DNA from: Delphinus delphis
Lineage: Eukaryota; Chordata; Mammalia; Artiodactyla; Delphinidae
Length of the DNA stretch: 64,000 nucleotides
Reading direction: 5' to 3'
NCBI RefSeq assembly: GCF_949987515.2
Contig: NC_082702.1
Coordinates: 50,065,600-50,129,599, forward strand
Within the stretch, counting starts at the first letter, position 1. Each line of letters opens with the position of its first letter. Position numbers and translations under genes: made by a program. The notes below the pieces were generated by a model. It did no database searches. It was given only the letters and a program-made list of their open reading frames with translations, and was not told the origin of the DNA. Of the stretch, positions 53,880 to 63,364 are shown in pieces.

Positions 53880-54010
53880 TTTTCAGCCCACCCAGCACTC
53901 ACTGAATATCTGCTATGTACCAGGCAGTGGCCTAGGGACAGCTTCTGACCTCAAGCAGTTCGTAGCACAAAGAGGCAGCCACCGTCTAGTTGGGCGAGAC
54001 AGACAGGAAC
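53880..54010 (-). mobile_element. L2 LINE 3' end fragment
   Basis: 'actgaatatctgctatgtac', 'caggcagtggcctagggac', 'cctcaagcagttcgtagcac'. Confidence 0.65.
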
Positions 54011-54129
54011 TCGACTTTTTTGCATAGAATACAAGAAGTCTCTGTTCCGAATCTCTCAACCCCAGTTCCTCTGACTCCCAAGTTACTTTTCACTGCTCGA
54101 CTGCCGCCTTTGAAGCTAAGCCTGTCCTA

Positions 54130-54205
54130 GTCACCCCTGTATTCCCAGCACCTAGCACCGCGCCCTGCACACAGTAGGTACCTATTACAGTATTTATTCA
54201 ACAAA
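54130..54205 (+). mobile_element. L2 LINE 3' end
   Basis: 'cctgtattcccagcacctag', 'cgccctgcacacagtaggta', 'atttattcaaca'. Confidence 0.75.
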
Positions 54206-55084
54206 GTTGTTGTTTGGTACTCATGCATTTTGTCCCAGTTCTTTTGGTTATTCTCTAAACCCATCTGATTTTGACAAATGTCTCTAATATTTAGTTAAGA
54301 TATATCGAAATCATATTTGTTAACACAGTGAAGCTGTCTCTCCCCTCGCTAATTGTCCTGCAGAGTGGTACGTTTGTATGGGATTGTGCAGACCCCAGCA
54401 CCCCAAGACTCGTGTCTGTTTCCTTTACCACTGTTGAGTCAGAGAAGCCCTTCTCTCCCTCTGCCTTCTATCCGTTGTGGGCTGGGATGTATGTTTGGGT
54501 GTCTGCCCAGATCACGCTTGGAGTGGCACCTGCTGTACAGGACACGTGCAGTATTTGCTCGGAGGGATCCAGAAGTGGCCATCTGAGTAGGATCAGCTGG
54601 TGCTCCAGGATAAAAATCGGGTCACCATCTTTGCTGAAAAGTCGCCGTGTTTCTCCTGCTCTCAGCAGTTTATGGGGCGCCACATTGCTTTCAGTCTTCC
54701 GGCCCTCGCCTGTTTCGAAATGTGGCCGGGTGTCGTTAAATAGCTCCATGTTCCTGCTAGAAAGCGTTGTTTCGGTGGGAGCGGGGCTGCCTTCTACCCC
54801 AGCCGGCATTCCCTTTCATTCAGCGTATCCGAACTCGGCAAGTCCCGATTCTTAGTGGAGCCTGACCCAAGATGCCTACTCCTCCAGCCCCACTTCTCGG
54901 CAGGCATTCTTATCCTCTTGTTGGAGGGGAATTCATTGTTCTGGGGAGATGCCTCTTGTGGGAGTGGGTTCGGGGGATCATAGCTGTTTCTATCCAAACC
55001 AGTTACCTACTTACAGAAATTGCATCCTCTCCTTTCTGCCTCTTGCCCTGACATACCTTCCATTGTTCTTCCGTTTACTTAATC
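54206..55084. other. Unique non-coding sequence
   Basis: A 175-codon plus-strand frame (54328-54855) faces a 113-codon minus frame. No signal, domain or splice context recognised. Confidence 0.45.
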
Positions 55085-55265
55085 AGGCATGCAGAGTGGA
55101 GTGGTGAATAACAGGGTGGGTTCAAAAGCCATGCTGCCTGTTTTGATTCCTGGCTCCCCCACATTACCTGTGATGACCTTGGACACGTTGCTCGAGTCTG
55201 TTTAAGCCTCACTTTCCCCATCTGCAAAATGGTCAGGAACATGGTAAACATTGTACAGAGATCTG
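55085..55265 (+). mobile_element. MIR SINE
   Basis: 'gtggtgaataacagggtggg', 'gatgaccttggacacgttgc', 'cactttccccatctgcaaaa'. Confidence 0.75.
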
Positions 55266-55964
55266 ATCTCTTGCCATTGTTGTTCACAGTAAAGATGTAT
55301 TGGGTGGACTTTGGGGATAGCAGAGTTCTTAAAGAATTCACTTTCACAAATGCCAATGTTTAAGTATCTAGGTTGTGCCTTCAGGACATGGATATCTGCT
55401 TAGAGATCTAGAAACACTGAAGGTTCTAAGTAGAGTTGGATCACAGCAAAGGAGAACGTTAGTTTTCACTCTGGCATTTACACCAAAGAGGGACTAACAC
55501 AGAGAGAAACCAGAGACAAAGATAACCATCTCTGTAGGAGAAACCACTGCACCGTGCCGACCCTGACCCGGGATGGTGGAGCCGTAGGGGATGGCGGGCA
55601 GAATTCCTGGAGGTAGCAATTTACCTGACTTGGGTGCTACTGGGTTATAAGTAGTGAGGGGTGTCTGGGGGTCGTGGTGATGGGGAAGTATGACAAAAGT
55701 ATGACTAGAGCCAAGAACCCTTCTCTGGGGGAATACAGCTGTGGAGATGCAAGGCCGCATGGAAAAGCTTAGCAGAGCATAGGCACGAGTTGTCCTGAGC
55801 AGTTCCAGAGAGGTGGGCTGGAAGGCGAGCCCTCTGCGGTCAGAGGTCCAGGAGCCTTGCTGCCTGCACTAGACTGGGAGGACCATTTGGAGGGAGCATC
55901 TCAGAGGCATTTAGGAAACCCTTAGAAGGAGGGCTAGGGTTTCCTCAAGAGCGCAACCCTAAGA
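55266..55964. other. Unique non-coding sequence
   Basis: Nothing recognised. Confidence 0.5.
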
Positions 55965-56130
55965 ACACCATAGGCAGGCATCAGAAACACCTGGAGGGTT
56001 ATTAAAACGCTGATTCCTGGGCCGTGCCCCCAGAGAATCTGATTCAGAAGAGGCCCATGAGTTTGCATTTCTAGCAGGCTTCTGGGTGATGCTCAGCTCC
56101 CAGCCCCCGGAGACTGCACCGTGAACGGTG
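55965..56130 (-). mobile_element. MER5A-type hAT-Charlie element
   Basis: 'gcatcagaaacacctggagg', 'gggccgtgcccccagagaat', 'ctgattcagaagaggcccat', 'gagtttgcatttctagcagg'. Confidence 0.78.
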
Positions 56131-56839
56131 CTGCACTAGACCGTGCCTGGCCCCTCGCAGCCCCCTGAATGCCTCTGCCGTGCGCCCACAAGCTGCCAGA
56201 GGGACGGCGCGTGGGGCTGTGGCTTCACCTGTACCAGCCTGCAGGCTTATCCTACCTGCCTCCTGCCTGATGTGCCTCTCCCATTTGTCCCGCTGGTCTT
56301 TCTGCTCTGGTTTATTCCTGTCCTGCACGGAGCTGTCTTTGCTGGTCACCAGTGAGGATCTGGTTGGTGGTGTTCAGACCTTTCACCTCTCCAGGACTCA
56401 TCATTCCAAGCCCATCCACTGTGGATAACACCTGTGGCCAAGAGGTTGCATGTGCCCGCATAGATGGTCTCCTGACAGTTTCTGGGATGGATCCTGTCTG
56501 GGGCCGACTCCACATGCCAGGTGCAGTAGATTAGACAGACCACATGCCTTGTCCTCGGCCATTTCCCAGGATGTTCTAGAAAGGATTCCATCAAGGAAAC
56601 TTGAATCACCCTGCTGCTCTTCATCCCGCTCAGGTGTTTGCCATCCTTATTAAAACGTGCAGAGGCCTCATGGGTGAGCTGTCTCCAGCCTCTAAGAAGA
56701 GGAATCCAATTAATCGAGTTTGTTAGCATAGCATTGTTTGTAAAGTAAGAGTTAACAGGCCCACAACAAGGGCCTGGCAATATCTCCCATGAGACAGTAC
56801 ATGGATTTTAGTGCTCGCGTGTGGCATCCGTTATTTGAA
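56131..56839. other. Unique non-coding sequence
   Basis: No repeat recognised. The 144-codon minus-strand frame (56346-56780) overlaps plus-strand frames. Confidence 0.45.
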
Positions 56840-57890
56840 TTGTGGTAAAATGTACCTGATATAGTATTTATTAACCATTTGTAAATATAGCAATCAGTGG
56901 CATTAACTACATTCGCAGTTTCGTATAACCGCTAACTATACCTCAAGCTTTTTCATCATCCCAAATATAAACACTGTACCCATGAAACAATAAGTCCCCC
57001 CTCCCCATTCTCTGCAGCCCCTGGTAACCTCTGTTGTACTTTCTGCGTCTGTGAATTTGCCTTTTCTAGGTATCTCATGTAAGTGGAACCATACAATAGA
57101 TGTCCTTCTGTGTTTCATTTCACTAAACATAACATTTTCAAGTCCTGTACATATTGCAGCGTGTATCAAAATTTCATTCCTATCTATGGCTGAATACTGT
57201 TACATTGTGTGTATATACCACATTTTGTTCATCCATTCGCCCGTTGGTGGATACTTGGATGGCTTCCACCTTTTGGCTTTTAACTGAATAATGCTCCTAT
57301 TAACATTAGTGTACAAATATCTGTATGAGTCTCTGATTTCAGTTCTTCTGGATATATATCTAGGGATGAAATTGCTGGGTCAAATGGTGCTTATAGGTGT
57401 AACCTTTTGAGAAACTGCCCAACCGTTTTCCATAGCAGCTGTACTGTTGTATATGCATTCCCACCAGCAGTTTATTCTCCATCGTCCTCAGCAACCCTTG
57501 TTATTTTCTGGTTTTTGTTTTTTACATTTACTTATTTATTTATTTAATTTAGGCTGCGCAGGGTCTTAGTTGCGGTACGCGGGATCTTTAGTTGTGGCAT
57601 TGGGCTTCTTAGTTGTGGCATGTGGACTTCTTAGCTGCAGCATGCGGACTCTTAATTGTGGCATGCACGTGGGATCTAGTTCCCCGACCAGGGATCGAAC
57701 CTGGCCCCCTTCATTGGGAGCCCGGATTCTTACCCACTGGACCGTCAGGGAAGTCTCTGTTTTTTTTTAAATAGCCATCCTAGTCGATGTGAAGTGATAT
57801 CTCGTTGTGATTTTGATTTCTAATGATGATGTTGAGCATCTTTTCATGTGCTTATTGGCCATTTGTGTATGTCCTTTGGAGAAAGTGACA
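56840..57890 (-). mobile_element. Old L1 3' half, split by a SINE
   Basis: Antisense L1 3' UTR and ORF2 end: 'attaaccatttgtaaatata', 'atttgccttttctaggtatc', 'ttgctgggtcaaatggtgct', 'catagcagctgtactgttgt', resuming after the SINE with 'tagccatcctagtcgatgtg' and 'catcttttcatgtgcttat'. Many stops; no working ORF2. Confidence 0.85.
57517..57758 (-). mobile_element. CHR-family SINE nested in L1
   Basis: Antisense: 'ttacttatttatttatttaa' tail, repeated 'cttagttgtggcat', B-box-like 'gggatcgaacctgg', head 'cactggaccgtcagggaagt'. A different form from the other CHR copies here, with flanking T-rich repeats obscuring the TSD. Confidence 0.85.
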
Positions 57891-59576
57891 CCCGTTCTGA
57901 CACTCAGATGCCTTTTTATTTTTGCTACAGTCCAGCGCCATGAGTTTCTACTGTGCTAGTCTCTTCTAGTACTGTTTAGATTTGGAGGTAAAAAGGAAAC
58001 AGTAATTGAAATAGTTGTTATTTACGTCAGGGGGTTGGTATTAAATACCCTTGTGCTCTTTTCTTAGCTGTATTATATTCTTATTATGGGTTTTACCAGG
58101 TAATCGTAATTCTTGGCTTTGGGATTTTGTGGCGTTCTTCTTGGTTTATTTTGTAAGCAGACAAGTGTGGCCAGTATGATTCTGAAGCTACTGGGCTATA
58201 GGAGAGAAACAGTTGGAGGAGAATGAAATTGTAATCAAACTGAAAAATGATCGATGAGTCAAAAAGAAAAAAAAAAAAAATCCTTTAGAGCTTTCTAATC
58301 TCCAAATAGTTTTTCTTTAAAATATTCTGAGGTTCTGAAATTAACTCAGTGGATTGTAGTTCATCACTCTAATTGCTGAGCATTTTAATGATCAGGCATA
58401 TTTTAAGCTTTTGTGAAATGCTCATTTCACAGCCTACTGGTAGGTCTTTGTGTAGAATGGGAAAATGAATATTGACACCAGAAATATTAGGTGCTGACCT
58501 AGACAGGCTTTCCAGTCAGAGAGAAAGGAGACCATGACCCGCCGCCACTGTCCAGAGGCAGGAAACCGTAGCGGTACCAGCGGTGTGGGAGTGGTACATG
58601 GTTTCCATCCTGCTTTGATCATCAGAATGAAAACAAGCCCCAGAAGTTCCAGATTTGGTCCAAAGATGCTTTCTTTCCTCTCTCTGCCTCTGCCTACGTG
58701 GTTGTTGTCGTTTTCCTGCGAGTGTCGCAGGGCCAGGCACAGACTTTAGGCTCTGACATTTAATAGTGAGATTTTTCAGTATTGCACGTAGTTGGTGGAA
58801 GGATGGAGTGGTTAAATGGAAGGCATGGAAGGGCTTCGAGGAGATGAGTGGGTGACTCTTCCTGGAGTGCTTACTGCATCCCTGGTGCTGTTACAGACCA
58901 CGATGCCGCATGGAATTGGGGGTCACTATCTCATCATCCGCCCTCCTTCCTTTTCTCCTTCTCTCTTCACCTCTTCTTCTTACCCACCTCCGTACCAAGG
59001 TTTGTCGACATGTCAAACACATGGTAGTGAACAAAGAAGTAAAGATAAACAAAGTCTTCAGTAAAGTCGTAAAAACAGCCGGTGACGTGAAGACGCAGAC
59101 CTGCCTGCATTCTGATACTGTAAGTCAGGATTCAATCAGGAGACAAACCACACAGTGATTTTAACAGGGGAAGTTCCATATAAAGACGTATGAACTACAG
59201 GAAGGACTTTTTGGCGCCACTGAGAGAATACAGATTTGGGAGCAGCCACTGCCCCGGGGCTGAGGCAGCAGACCCCAGGAAGAAACAGATCAGGAAGAGG
59301 GACCCCACTCCCCAGGACTGGGGTCAGCCGGCCATGGTCCATGGCATCGCCCAGAAGTTTTCGGTGGGGCTGCGTGAGCGTGGGGCTTGTTGAGAAGCCT
59401 TTCTCCGTGGTGCCAGGGAAGGCTGCCTGTGGGTGGTACCACTGGAAATCGGCCAGTGGGGATGATGTGCTGGGAACTCTCCCTGGGGGTGGCGGGGGTG
59501 GGTGGTAGGAAGAAACTGCCCATAGGGGAGGTGCCTTCTCAGAGACCAGACCGGACTCCTCCAGTGTCCCCCCGCA
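57891..59576. other. Unique or unassigned sequence
   Basis: An A run lies at 58265-58281. From about 59120 the sequence may be an old unassigned repeat. The 180-codon minus-strand frame (59136-59678) has no known domain. Confidence 0.4.
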
Positions 59577-59590
59577 GCGCCCTCTACTGG
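59577..59590 (-). promoter_or_regulatory. CTCF core motif, perfect consensus match
   Basis: On the minus strand CCAGTAGAGGGCGC fits CCASYAGRKGGCRS at all 14 positions. It points left, towards the plus-strand sites at 1637, 2994 and 7980. Occupancy unknown. Confidence 0.5.
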
Positions 59591-59749
59591 AGATGCCTAA
59601 CGTGGTGCCCCATGGTGGGGGGAACCTCCTTGGTCTCAAGCAGGGCAGTGGTAGGTGGGTTTGGTGCTGAGAGCTCACCTCTCGAAGGCTGGAGCAGATG
59701 CTAATAATCGCACTTGGAAAATAAGCAGAGTGGTGGTGATAAGGAATGT

Positions 59750-59960
59750 TAGGTGTGATGTTTTATAGAGAATGTTGCGGGAAGGTGACGTTTGAGCAGA
59801 GACCTGAAGAGATGATAGGCTGGTGGCAGAGCGTTCCAGATGGAGGGGACCGCAGGTGCAAAGGCCCTGAGGTCAGAGCTGGTGTGGCGTGTTTGAAGAG
59901 CAGCAAGGAAGGCAGCTGTCGCACGGCGGAGCTGGGGAAGGGGTGAGGGGGGGCCTGGGC
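59750..59960 (-). mobile_element. L2 LINE 3' region
   Basis: Antisense: 'agcagagacctgaagagatg', 'cagagcgttccagatggagg', 'caggtgcaaaggccctgagg', 'ctggtgtggcgtgtttgaag'. Confidence 0.75.
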
Positions 59961-60374
59961 ATTAGCGTTCGGCCAGAGCAGCCGGGCTCAGAGAGATGGG
60001 CTTCCTGCTGCAGAGCCCCGAGCAGAGATGTGCCGTGAACTGACTCACACCTCAGAAGGATCGCTGTGGGTGCTGTGCTGAGAGTGGGTGGTGAGGGGTG
60101 TGGGCAACGAGGACTGAGGCAGGGACTCCAGAGGCACGTGGCGGTGGCCTGGGCGAGAGGGGGCAATGGCAGTGGTGAGACGGGGTCGGAGGCTGGCTGT
60201 GATTGGAGGGTGGCTTTTTTTAGTGGGTTGGAAGTGGGTTGGAGAGAGAGGAAGGCATCCACGAGGTTGGTGAGATCTTGAACTTGAGTGACTGAATGAA
60301 TGTCCTTGCCGCCAAAACCTCTGAAGAACCTCAGTGTCCAACATAAGTATGTGTTCAAAAGCGGTTACCATTCT
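59961..60374. other. Unique, GC-rich sequence
   Basis: Possibly a further decayed part of the L2. A long minus-strand frame crosses here but is an artefact of the repeats around it. Confidence 0.45.
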
Positions 60375-60526
60375 CCGCGGGGTGATGAAGGAGTTTTGGA
60401 AATAATGGTGATGGTTACACAGCATTGCAAACGTATCCCAGTGCCACTGAACTGAACGCTTTAAAATGGTTGAAATGCCAAATATTATTTTATATATATA
60501 TGTGTGTGTATATATATGTATATAGA

Positions 60527-60582
<56 letters not shown>

Positions 60583-60605
60583 ACCACAATTTCAAAACCT
60601 ACCAA
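60375..60605 (+). mobile_element. L1 3' UTR fragment with internal microsatellite
   Basis: 'atggtgatggttacacagca', 'cagtgccactgaactgaacg', 'ctttaaaatggttgaaatgc', then the TA/TG tract and 'ctcaccacaatttcaaaacc'. Confidence 0.75.
60489..60579. repeat. Compound (TA)n-(TG)n-(TA)n microsatellite
   Basis: (TA) then TG/TATA, (TG)12 at about 60525-60551, then (TA)14 to 60579. It opens a spurious repetitive frame on each strand. Confidence 0.93.
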
Positions 60606-60783
60606 AAAAGGTATTATGGAAATTATGCGTCTTTTCAAGGGATTAATAGTGTACCTGGGTCTCCTCATTGGTGATGTTACTCTTGATCGCTCTGTCAGTG
60701 TCTGATGAGATGTCTGGTGAGTCCTTCTCTGTAAAGTTACTAGCTTTCTGTTTGTAGGTGATAAATACTTTGGAGGGGATTTT

Positions 60784-60814
60784 ACCAAAAAAAAGAGAGG
60801 AAAAAAAAAAAAAA
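60784..60814 (+). repeat. A-rich tract
   Basis: 'ccaaaaaaaagagaggaaaa' continuing as a further A run. Confidence 0.75.
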
Positions 60815-60894
60815 GGAGGAAGGTGGTCATTGTGATCGCCATGGCTATTAGCAGCTCGTCCCAGGCTTCTACCAGCTGGGACTTAGACATGATT

Positions 60895-60970
60895 TCAGCC
60901 CATTTCCCAGGTGGGAAACTGAGGCTCAGTGAAATTAGTAACGTGCTCAAGGTCGCACAGCTGGGGACTG
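60895..60970 (-). mobile_element. MIR SINE fragment
   Basis: 'cccatttcccaggtgggaaa', 'ctgaggctcagtgaaattag', 'ctcaaggtcgcacagctgg'. Confidence 0.75.
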
Positions 60971-60974
60971 GCTA

Positions 60975-61090
60975 GATTGTCAACTCCACGAGGACAGGGT
61001 CTTTGACCGCTGTGTTCGCCAGTGTTGACCCCAAGCGCCATGCACAGGGCCCCTGCATATATTAGGTGCTCAGTGGATATTCGATATATG
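60975..61090 (+). mobile_element. L2 LINE 3' end
   Basis: 'gattgtcaactccacgagga', 'cagggtctttgaccgctgtg', 'attaggtgctcagtggatat'. Confidence 0.78.
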
Positions 61091-62043
61091 CATAAGATGG
61101 AACCTGGATGTACGTTTGCGACACCACAGCTCACCCCTCTCCAGCTGCTGGTCTGTCATTAATGAGCACTGCCCATCCCAAAGATTTCTGGAATGTCCAG
61201 CTGTTTGGTAGCGTGGAATGAACTCTCCCACAGCCCTGCCCAGGACAACGAAGTCAGTGGCCGCAGACAGCCAACAGTGGGCTTTCCCAGTGGCACCCCT
61301 ATGCTGTTCAAGACAGTGGGGCACCGGGCTACTTTGTCCTTCATGGTAGCTGAAGTTGTATGGTGCTGTGTTGATGGGAAAACGCTGTTACTATTTTTAG
61401 ACGGGTGGTGGTTCTCACTTATTCATAGCCCGGCGCTCGTGGGTGGAACGCGGAGTTATAATAGAGTGCAGGTGCCTTTCATTGTTTCCCACTACTCACT
61501 GGATTGTGTTTATTAGAAAGGAAATCACAGTGGTGTGTCTGGAGCTGAAGTCTGAACAAATAACCCAAAACGAGGAGTCCCAGGAAGGTGGGCAGCCGGC
61601 GACAAAGAAAAGCAAAAACAAGTTTGAGCTAATTGGGATGAGCCCGTAGTTTGCATCTGAATTAGGAACAGGGAGCTGGGCTGCACAAGAATGATTGTAT
61701 TCAGCCTTTGCTGGCATCCTTCACGCGCTGCGGTGGAAGAGCCAGAATTTGAACTGAACACATTTTACCCAGGCCTTTCGTGAAATTTGAAAATGTGATT
61801 CTGAAAGTGTGTGGTTGGAATGAGATCCTTTCAAAATGCTGAAAACTGTGCATGGATGTGTCGGTGTCTGCACACACGTCCCCCTTTGTTTTTTTCTGTC
61901 CCTTGAAAGAAGCCATCCCAGGTCTTCTGAAAAGATGCGCTGGAGACTTTAATTCAAAATGAGTTTTGAGTTATAATAGGTGATGGAATCCATGTTGCCA
62001 TGTCTTCTGTAACTTCTTGAGCCAGTTCTTTGAAAGACCGTTC

Positions 62044-62046
<3 letters not shown>
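61091..62046. other. Unique non-coding sequence
   Basis: No repeat recognised. A plus-strand frame (61443-61649) has a Lys/Glu/Gln-rich C-terminal half but no known domain. Confidence 0.45.
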
Positions 62047-62076
<30 letters not shown>

Positions 62077-62108
62077 CGTGTATATGTGTGCGTGCACACG
62101 TGTGCACA
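62047..62108. repeat. (TG)n with Z-DNA-prone flank
   Basis: (TG)13 at about 62048-62073, then 'gtgtgcgtgcacacgtgtgc', a near-palindromic alternating tract. Confidence 0.88.
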
Positions 62109-62209
62109 TGCCATAGAAAAAGGCAGTTCCTAGAATGTGCATTGTTCTGGACTGTATGGTACCCCCAAGATACTGTGCTTCCTATCACATGGACAGCCAA
62201 GAAATCTAT

Positions 62210-62660
62210 TCCCTCAATCTGCAAACATTTACTGCCGAGTACAAAGAGAAATTGAATGTTACCCTTGCCTGTAAGCACTCGTGGTCTTGAGAGAGAGACA
62301 GACTCACGTACAACTAAACAGGATGCTGGGGGTCACGTGCTGTAGAGTCTGGGAGCAGAGCGTGGAGAGATCAATGCCTTGAGCACTGATGGGGAGTTTG
62401 GGGAAGACTTCGCGTACTCCGGGAAGATAAATGGATTTTTCTTCCAATCAGAGAAGGGAGGGAAAGGGCTTTCTAGGCAGAGGCTTGAACCAGCCCTGAG
62501 TACATGTGACACATCCAGGGGACAGCAGGTTGTCCCTCAGGGCTAGGGTATCAGGGTCCTGCTGGGAGAGGAGCTCCAGGTGGGGCTGGAAAGATGGATA
62601 AGCTGGGAAGCCAGAGATGGCATCATAGCCCTCGCCTGCGGCTTCGGAGGGGAGGAGCGA
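62210..62660 (-). mobile_element. L2 LINE 3' region, diverged
   Basis: 'ccctcaatctgcaaacattt', 'tgagagagagacagactcac', 'aagggctttctaggcagagg', 'ggcttgaaccagccctgagt' in antisense L2 order. Confidence 0.55.
62319..62396 (+). repeat. Local direct repeat, copy 1
   Basis: Shares 'ggatgctggggRtcacgtgc' then 'tgtagagtc' and 'gagagatcaRtgcc' with 63162-63240, 0.84 kb downstream. Confidence 0.7.
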
Positions 62661-63161
62661 CACGATCACCCCATCAGACGCAGTCCTGTTTCTGAAAGTG
62701 TCTGGTTTTCAGAATACCTCTACTCCTCTTGGATCCCCAGCCTTGCCTCTCCCCTGCCTGTTCAGTGAACTGCAGGGTATCAGAACTATATAACGCCCTC
62801 TCCAGTAATATCACGAAACAAAAATATCTCGTGGGTTTGCAGCCTAGGAGTGTTTTGACTGTTCACAGCAGAGCCTTTGAGAGTGTCAGTGTGTCGCCCC
62901 CCCACCCCCCCCCCCCCCGGCAGCTTTTTGATGAGTAAACCCGGGCCTGACTTTCGCCCCAAAGTGATGTTCTTTGGCGACTTGCCTACTCCACGAATTG
63001 AAATACCCAGACTCATTCCTCATCTCTTGTTGAAACAGAGAAGTCACCCCGGCACCCACGGGGAAGGTCAAGGACGTACACAGGTTCTCGGAGACAGCTC
63101 GCGCCTTCTGCAGCCTTGGAGGGTGTGGCTTATAGCCTCCCACCCCCACCCCACAGCTAGA
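62661..63161. other. Unique sequence with C-run
   Basis: C7-A-C14 at 62897-62918. Frames here have no known domain. Confidence 0.5.
62897..62918 (+). repeat. C7-A-C14 homopolymer
   Basis: Long C run, G-run on the minus strand. Prone to slippage and base-calling error. Confidence 0.85.
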
Positions 63162-63240
63162 TAGGATGCTGGGGATCACGTGCTGTAGAGTCAGGGGGAG
63201 GAGCCTGGAGAGATCAGTGCCGTCAGCACCGATGGGGGAG
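63162..63240 (+). repeat. Local direct repeat, copy 2
   Basis: About 80% identical by eye to 62319-62396 over some 78 bp. Confidence 0.7.
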
Positions 63241-63364
63241 CGCCTTCAGCACACGATGCTGTGAGGATGGAAGGTTCCTCCTTGGGGGTCGGACATGGGC
63301 TGTAGCTATGTGATACCATCAGTGCTTCACATGGGGAATAGGTGCCCATTTGATGAGGGTATTT

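Noticed and set aside
54328..54855. 175-codon plus-strand frame
   Set aside because: No domain, no Kozak or splice context that stands out, and a long frame on the opposite strand.
59136..59678. 180-codon minus-strand frame
   Set aside because: GC-rich, proline/histidine-rich low-complexity translation, overlapping plus-strand frames and no recognisable family.
60045..60950. 301-codon open frame on the minus strand, the longest in the window
   Set aside because: It runs through an L1 3' UTR, the TA/TG microsatellite (giving a Tyr-Ile/Thr-His repeat) and MIR sequence. No domain, so an artefact of repeats.
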